64,000 nucleotides of DNA from Lepus europaeus. Its lineage: Eukaryota; Chordata; Mammalia; Lagomorpha; Leporidae. A program made the translations under genes and the position numbers. The stretch spans positions 91,199,948 through 91,263,947 of the forward strand of contig NC_084835.1 in assembly GCF_033115175.1 (NCBI RefSeq). Reading direction: 5' to 3'. Below the pieces are notes generated by a model that was not told where the DNA came from, searched no databases, and saw only the letters and a list, made by a program, of their open reading frames with translations. Of this stretch, positions 57,871 through 64,000 are shown in pieces; positions within the stretch are counted from its first letter, which is position 1; each line of letters opens with the position of its first letter.

Positions 57871-60235
57871 AATGTTCACAATCAGTCACAAGGATAACAG
57901 AGATGAAGCCATGTAATGTGCTCAGCCTGGGAGCTGAGGAACAGACATGAAAAAAACAAAAAGATCATTCATATTGATTTACCATATTACCATTATTTAG
58001 TGCTGATAAGCTATCTAAGTTCCCTGGCAGTACATATTATAGTCATATAATGAAGACAGAAGACAGACATGTTTGCAAATCCCTTTTCAAAATCTCATCA
58101 TTGGGAGTTTTGTCCCATTACAAGCTGTTTGAAAATTCTGTTTTACTAATGTGCTATTATATAGAATGTTCATCATAAATGGACTTATATATAAATTGTA
58201 TTTTCAGAAAAACATCTATAAAATCATAGAATTAAAATTTTAATGGGTTAAATTATTCCACTGGTATATAGGACATGAGGTTAAGAATATTGCAGCCTTT
58301 CTATCTGCTCATCAAACTTAACACTCACCCTCTAGCCTCTTCTCCCCTCCCAGTAGCCTTGATCTTTTTCATTAAAAAAAAATCACCTTGCAGGGTTCTG
58401 CTGAGGGAGTGTGATTACAGATGATGCCAAAAAGCACTCCGGGACCCCCTAATGGGGAAGACACAAGACAAAGCAAATGGATGGTCATTTTTCCAAGTGC
58501 TGGGCCCCCTGCCATGCGGAAGCACTCCCGGCTGACTCTCCTTTGTGTTTTTATTTGATCTTTAATAAAGAATATTAAGACTGTGCTCTCCTGCCCTCTA
58601 CAAGCCCATACACACAGACTTACATTTGAGAAGGAGGGGATGATAGTCTGATGGTAAGTGTGGAGCTAAAAAAACAGTATGCATTGAGCTTCTCAACTCC
58701 ACTCTCATTCTTGAGGCACAGTAAAAACTTATTAAAGGCATGCCTCTCATTAAAGACATGTCTGCTACATGGAGTCTTGTTAGAAGTCAGGGACTGCAAT
58801 TGGTAGGCCTGTGCTGATCCTATTTATCTACTATTGATGCCAGCTTTCACCTTCTTCCTTCTTGGGAAGTTTTGACTTTTGCCACTGCTAATTCCCAACT
58901 CTTCTCATTTCACAAGGGCCAGAACTAAACACAAAGGCTGTGTCAAAAGAAATAATCATCATTGGCCCTTATTCTCATTCTGGCACTTTTGAAGTCAGAA
59001 AGCAATGGCTCACTTGCATTTGGATTGATCACATATCTTCTTCCAGACATTTATGAGATCATCATGTGATATTGGCTGAATTTTACTATTTGGACTCCTA
59101 TCCTGTTCTTTTTTGCAGAGCTTTATCTAAGAGATAAAAGAGGTGGTGATGGATAGAACTGTTCAGTAATCCTGTAGTGGTAGTCATGTCTTCAGTCTGT
59201 CTTTCTTCCATTCCCCTTAAAAAGAACTGTCAGTTCATAAAAAGTAGCCTCACTTTGTAAAGCATTTGCCCAAAAAGGGAAAGTTCTTATCAACCCTTCA
59301 TCCAATCCTCTCCTCATCATTTGACAATGGATACTTGCAATGTCATTTGTCCAAACAGCCTTATTTTGGCTTCATGGCCAATTTGTGCCCCTTCCTTTAG
59401 ATGTTCACACTCTAGTTTGAATGAATTCCTAATGCTTTGCAAGAAATAAGTCTTACAGTGAAGATAGAGAAGAGAAGTCTGTGGACTGAGATAACTGTGC
59501 GAAAGTGAAGAGGACAGCTGCCCAGTAGCCATCACTGCCAGTAAGGATGTTGCCAAAGATCTATTTTTACTTTATTCTAAAATTTGAATTGGGAAATTAC
59601 TATCAGAATCTTTTGTTCAGTGCTGCTGGTGGAAGCATATAAATAGCCATTAGCCCATGGCTAATGCTGGCTAGTGTGGAGCCAAAGCAGGAAGGAGACA
59701 GTGAAGGACACAGCAGGAGACCCATTATAGGATGATATATGGTGTGACATTTAGATTTTGTTTTTAAATAGATTTACAATGCTCTGTGGAGTTTTTTTTT
59801 TTTTTTCCTTTTCACTCCTTTTTTTTTTTTTTTAAATATGCTTACATGTGCTCCTCCAGGCTTGATATCCTTAACCGTTAAGGTGAGTGTATAAAAACAG
59901 AAATCTGTGATGAATGAACTTTGAGAGCAGATGCCACAGAAGTGACCAGATAATCAGGTTTTGAATCGGTCCCGTCTCCCTGCAACACTGCTCAGACTAG
60001 CTCCTGTTTCACACTTCAGTGACTCAGCCCCCGGACCCTGTTTCCAGGGGCCAGGCCTTCCCTGCTTCCAACAGCTGAGCATGAGAGACTGAACCCTGCA
60101 GGAGGATAAGGAGTTCATGCCAAAGTTTATTGTAAAGGACTGCTATAAAATGACACTGGTGAGGTGACTCATAAACAATTAATCAGTTTTTGCAGCAAAA
60201 ATAACTTAACAGGTAAAGAAGAAAATACCATTTAC
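57871..60235. other. Largely repeat-free sequence
   Basis: 2.3 kb without a recognised element, unusual for this window. 58375-58560 is a GC-richer pocket in which 'agcactcc' + 'ggg/cgg' occurs twice (58433 and 58521). 59790-59834 holds two poly(T) runs. 59940-60110 is again GC-richer. No open frame of note and no CpG island. Confidence 0.45.
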
Positions 60236-60558
60236 TGAGGCCTATGTTGTGGCAGGGCCGGTAAAGCTGCCACCTGGGATGCTGGCATCCCAAATGGGCA
60301 CCAATTTGTGTCCCGGCTGCTCCACTACTGATCCAGCTCCCTGTTAATGGCCTGGGAAAAGCAACAGAAGATGGCCCAACTGTTTGGGACCTTGGCTGCC
60401 CACGTGGGAAATCTGATTTAGTCTCCTGGCTCCTGCCTTCAGCCTGGCCTAACCCTAACTTTTGTGGCCATCTAGGGAATGAACCAGAGAATGGAAGATT
60501 TCTCTCCCTCTCTGTCTCTGCCACTCTGGTTTTCAAATAAATAAATAAATCTTTGAAA
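60236..60558 (+). mobile_element. Old-type C SINE
   Basis: 'gaggcctatgttgtggcagg' to 'caaataaataaataaatctttg'. The B-box region reads 'caatttgtgtcccggctg', so promoter function is doubtful. Confidence 0.92.
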
Positions 60559-61080
60559 TATCTGATGGACACAGGATAGGGAGCCAGAATCCTGAGTTGG
60601 TCAATAACTAGAGACCTGGTCTTGGGATACCTGCTTGTGAGTAGGATGGATTAGGCTCCATGTGTGTGATAATATTTCTTTTTGTTCTGTGTGGGTTTTC
60701 ATGAGTTTTCATAGCACAATAAAGCTCACTTCTGTGGGCTCTGCCAACAACATCCCAGAGTCTGGTACTCATTCTCTGTCATCTTTCTGTGTGTTTGCTG
60801 TAGGATAAATTCTCGGCAACTCTTTAGCTATTGCAAGTGAAAGTCACTGCCCTAAAAAAATCCTACGAAAAGACAACTCGTTAACTTACAGTACGACCTC
60901 TCATTAGGGTATTTACAACATACTAACATTCTTAAAAATTATTCTGAGAAATTATTTTTCAGACAGTGATAGTGAAGCGGTTATTTCTGATTAGAAACCA
61001 TTTGCCATTAAATCACAGCTGCTCCCCTTCCTGCTAAAGCCAATCATACTTAAGTGACTCAGTTATATTCAGTCCAGGCC
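60559..61080. other. Unique sequence, LTR-like wording possible
   Basis: 60700-60830 ('cacaataaagctcacttctg', 'tctggtactcattctctgtc') reads a little like the polyadenylation region of a retroviral LTR, but no LTR borders or primer site were found. Confidence 0.3.
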
Positions 61081-61084
61081 TCCA

Positions 61085-61220
61085 TTAAGTCTGGTCTTCA
61101 TTCCCTCATTTTGTTCATTCAAATAATTTTATTGATTACTCTGCACAGCGGTTTTCCTACCATGTGCTTAGTACTCAGGAGGGAAGATACAATTCTTGCC
61201 TTAAAGAAACTGCAGTTTTC
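61085..61220 (-). mobile_element. LINE-2 3' end
   Basis: 'ttgttcattcaaataattttattg', 'taccatgtgcttagtactcagg' and 'gatacaattcttgccttaaag' follow the complement of the L2 terminus (attcaacaaatatttattgag ... gatacagc). Confidence 0.62.
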
Positions 61221-63816
61221 TAACAGCCTCCTCTGAAACTGAAGAAGAGATGCATTGTTTTCTCATATAGCCCATCTGCTCCTCTCAATCCTCAGGAAAG
61301 GATAATGGAGGGTGGAGAGATTTCCCTGAAGAAAAAGGAAAAAGAAAGGGGAACTATAATCAGCAAAACAACATTTTAATCAAAACGAACAGATGTATTG
61401 GTGGTTCATCCTGCCTTTTAACTTGTGAATTAGCAAGTGGTGACTTTGATCAAAGATCCAGCTGGAACACTGTCCTTCTTCTGCAAGGTAGAGCCTGATC
61501 AACTCCTAAGGTGTGCAATGCTCCTGAGTTCAGAGAAAAAGGAAGTCTGATTGAGTGATGGTTGTCAGGGAAAGTCGCCATTTGAAAGTGGGTCCCGATG
61601 GGTCAGATTAACAACAGGAACAGAGTCATTCCAAGTAAGCCAGCATCGTCAGTGAATGTGGGATTCAATATTACTCATATGTGGACTGAACAGTCTGGCT
61701 AATGAACTTTTGCACCATGGGAGTGGAGAATTCAAACCTCTGCAGGGATCAGACAGGTCACATAAATGATTGAAGGGTAGAGGCTGAGAACTAGAGGCTG
61801 CTGGAGGCTTACTAGAATTTGGAAGTGCTCTAATAGTCATGGGAATTTAGAAAGCTTCCTTTGTGTGTGAGTATGCTTTCCATTTTAAATGTTGATAATG
61901 TAGTTAGGCTTTTAAATTCATGTAGTGCAAACAGAACACATCTGTTAAGAGGATCTTTTCTAAATATTACCAGCTTATGACCTCTTCACAAAGGTATTAA
62001 GAGTAGCTTGGTGTTTGTTTTAACAGTCTTCTTGAGATCTTACAAGGGCATGGGACAAAATTGTGCTTATTGTTAACAATAATAGACCATACATTTAAAA
62101 TTTAAAAGGATAGATCTCATGTTAGCTGCAGTTACCGTAACTTAAATACAACAAATATGGGAAGTGGAGAAACAAGCAGATCGAATGAAATAGTCTGTAT
62201 ATTTCTACAGCAATACAACAGAGGATCAGAAAGAAAAACCCTAAGGAAAAAAGGTTGTATTGAGGATACATCTTACATGCAATGTTTGTGTTATTTCCAC
62301 AGTTTATACTGATTAGCTTTGAGGTTGAAAGCAGACACTAAGAAGAGCATTTGGATATGTTAGAGGGCTTTTCCTCCCCTTCTTTTTCTGAGAAGCATCA
62401 AGTAATTTTATGGTATCAATAACTCTTGTTTGTGCATTTCTGAACAGTGACCTCTTGGGAAAGATAACATTTATTTGGGTGAAGTTGTAAAATGCACAAT
62501 TTGTATCTGAAAACCAAAACTTGACAGCAAGTTGTTTGTATCTTTTCTGTTTAATCAAACATATGTGAATAAAAGAAGACATATCTCATTTTTATAGCTG
62601 GAAACAGGGTATTGCATAACAAGAATAAAGCTTTTGAATTGTGAAAAATGGTGCCAAGAATGACTGGGAAAGATAAATTCTACACATACACTCACCAAAT
62701 GTTACAACTTTCATGTCATGTATATCTGTTCTTTTAAGATGGCCTTAAGCTGCAGGAAAATATATGTTTTCCCCAAAGGATCAAGTCCAGACTGCTTGAG
62801 TTAAATATCAGGTTTTACTTTCTACAAGATCCCATAATTATGAGTATTCACTGTAATGCTATGAAATCACATCATAAATCTATATAACTGCTTCCTTTGA
62901 TGTTCATTATTTGGGGGAGGCAACTCACAGAATCAGAAGCAGTATCTATATGTTCTATTAAAAAGGAAAGAATCGTAATACTAGCTTTTTTTTTTTTGAA
63001 ACAGTACCAAGGTGACATATTGTACAATAATGAGAATATATTAACCCAATTATAGCAGTCATACATATAAAATGTTTCCCATCTGATAAAATCTTATTTA
63101 ACTGGATATTGATATATATATATAAATTCACATGTGTAACTATTGTTATTTCAGTAATGTGACACATTTAGCTTCATTCACTGCATCAGTCAAAAATTAA
63201 AGTTTGAGATTCAGTGGAGTTACATATATAGACGTGTAGAATACAGTTATTATCCTTAGAATTATCTTCCCAATCAAATCTCATTTAGGTGAATTTCTCC
63301 TTGACTTCCCATATTTCCATTCCAACTTCTCTTTCTCTGTCTTTGAGCCAGTAGCTCTGGCTTATGCCATCCTCTTCTTAGATCCTTTCAGAAGAGAATC
63401 CATCTCATGAACTCTCACTCTTACTAATAGACTTCAAATTGTGATTTATTAATATTTCAGTGTGAGTCTGTCACACCCATTTTCAGGCATATTTCTAAGT
63501 GTATAATAAAAACCTTTGGTTCATATGAAAAGGAAATAAGGAGGAGAATATATTTAGGATTAAAAAAATACTTTCCCAAAGTCACCTAAAACCCATTTAA
63601 AGAACTTCCCTGCTTGTCCTTTAGGAGCAGGAAATCTTGACACATGATTAAAATATGTGAAATGGTTGTCAAACGAATTTATAGGTAACCAAGTGTGGAC
63701 TATTAATGTGCTGCGGGCTGCCATGCAGAAGAGAGTCAGAGAAGGGACGCAGTCCACAAGCACAGAAGAAAGAGCCACATCATCAAGAAGGAATTAGGGA
63801 TTAAGAATCAATATTA
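61221..63816. other. Unique AT-rich sequence
   Basis: 2.6 kb with nothing recognised. All ORFs are under 90 codons without motifs. A short (TA) run lies at 63111-63123 and a T11 run at 62985-62996. Confidence 0.45.
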
Positions 63817-64000
63817 GGCCGGTGCCGCGGCTCAATAGTCTAATCCTCCGCCTAGCGGCGCCTGCACACCGGGTTCTAGTCCCGGTCGGGGCACCGGATT
63901 CTGTCCTGGTTGCCCCTCTTCCAGGCCAGCTCTCTGCTGTGACCAGGGAGGGCAGTGGAGGATGGCCCAAGTGCTTGGGCCCTGCACCCCATGGGAGACC
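63817..64000 (+). mobile_element. Young-type C SINE, cut by window end
   Basis: First 184 bases of a well-preserved copy starting 'ggccggtgccgcggctcaat' with the B-box-like ggttctagtcc. It continues beyond the window. Confidence 0.96.

Noticed and set aside
60700..60830. Endogenous retrovirus LTR end
   Set aside because: Only a vague polyadenylation-region resemblance; no LTR termini, primer-binding site or internal region found.
1..64000. A novel multi-gene biological system
   Set aside because: No cluster of open reading frames with domains, no shared regulation and no conserved architecture. The content is explained by repeats, retrocopies and unique non-coding DNA.

Overview
This is a window of lagomorph nuclear DNA, most likely European rabbit; hare or pika cannot be excluded from sequence alone. 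The identification rests on about 35 copies of the lagomorph tRNA-derived C SINE on both strands, and on several 3' ends of a lagomorph-type LINE-1 whose 3' UTR ends in a G-rich tract followed by an attaaataaaagtt(A)n tail. I see no functional protein-coding gene, no exon I can defend, no RNA gene outside the SINE heads, no CRISPR array and no bacterial-type system. The window reads as intergenic or deep intronic DNA built by repeated retrotransposition.

Layout. 0-11.9 kb: a head-to-head pair of L1 3' ends (209-945), a likely ancient L1 5' portion, three C SINEs in 1.3 kb (3391-4630) of which two share one target site, and MIR fragments. 11.9-17.0 kb: a long dead minus-strand L1 whose ORF2 can be followed from the endonuclease to the C-terminus; it was later hit by a probable processed pseudogene and a C SINE. 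17-29.7 kb: decayed L1, an MST/MLT1-like LTR and C SINEs with clean target site duplications (TSDs). 29.8-32.5 kb: a 2.7 kb L1 with a 5' inversion and a perfect 19 bp TSD, which cut an older C SINE in two. 35.8-36.9 kb: a 5'-truncated L1 with a perfect 16 bp TSD. 38-47 kb: MaLR LTRs, LINE-2 and MIR, including an MLT1 nested in a LINE-2. 52.1-54.6 kb: a minus-strand processed pseudogene of UBAP1 (an ESCRT-I subunit), the only gene-derived segment I can name. 56-64 kb: mostly unique sequence with MIR/L2 traces and a young C SINE running off the right edge.

Nothing here works together as genes do. The logic is stratigraphic: MIR and L2 are oldest, then MaLR LTRs and ancient L1, then old-type C SINEs, then lagomorph L1s and young-type C SINEs with intact TSDs. 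The most informative items are the head-to-head L1 palindrome, the 5'-inverted L1, the UBAP1 retrocopy, and two or three gene-like stretches that may be further retrocopies of genes I could not name.
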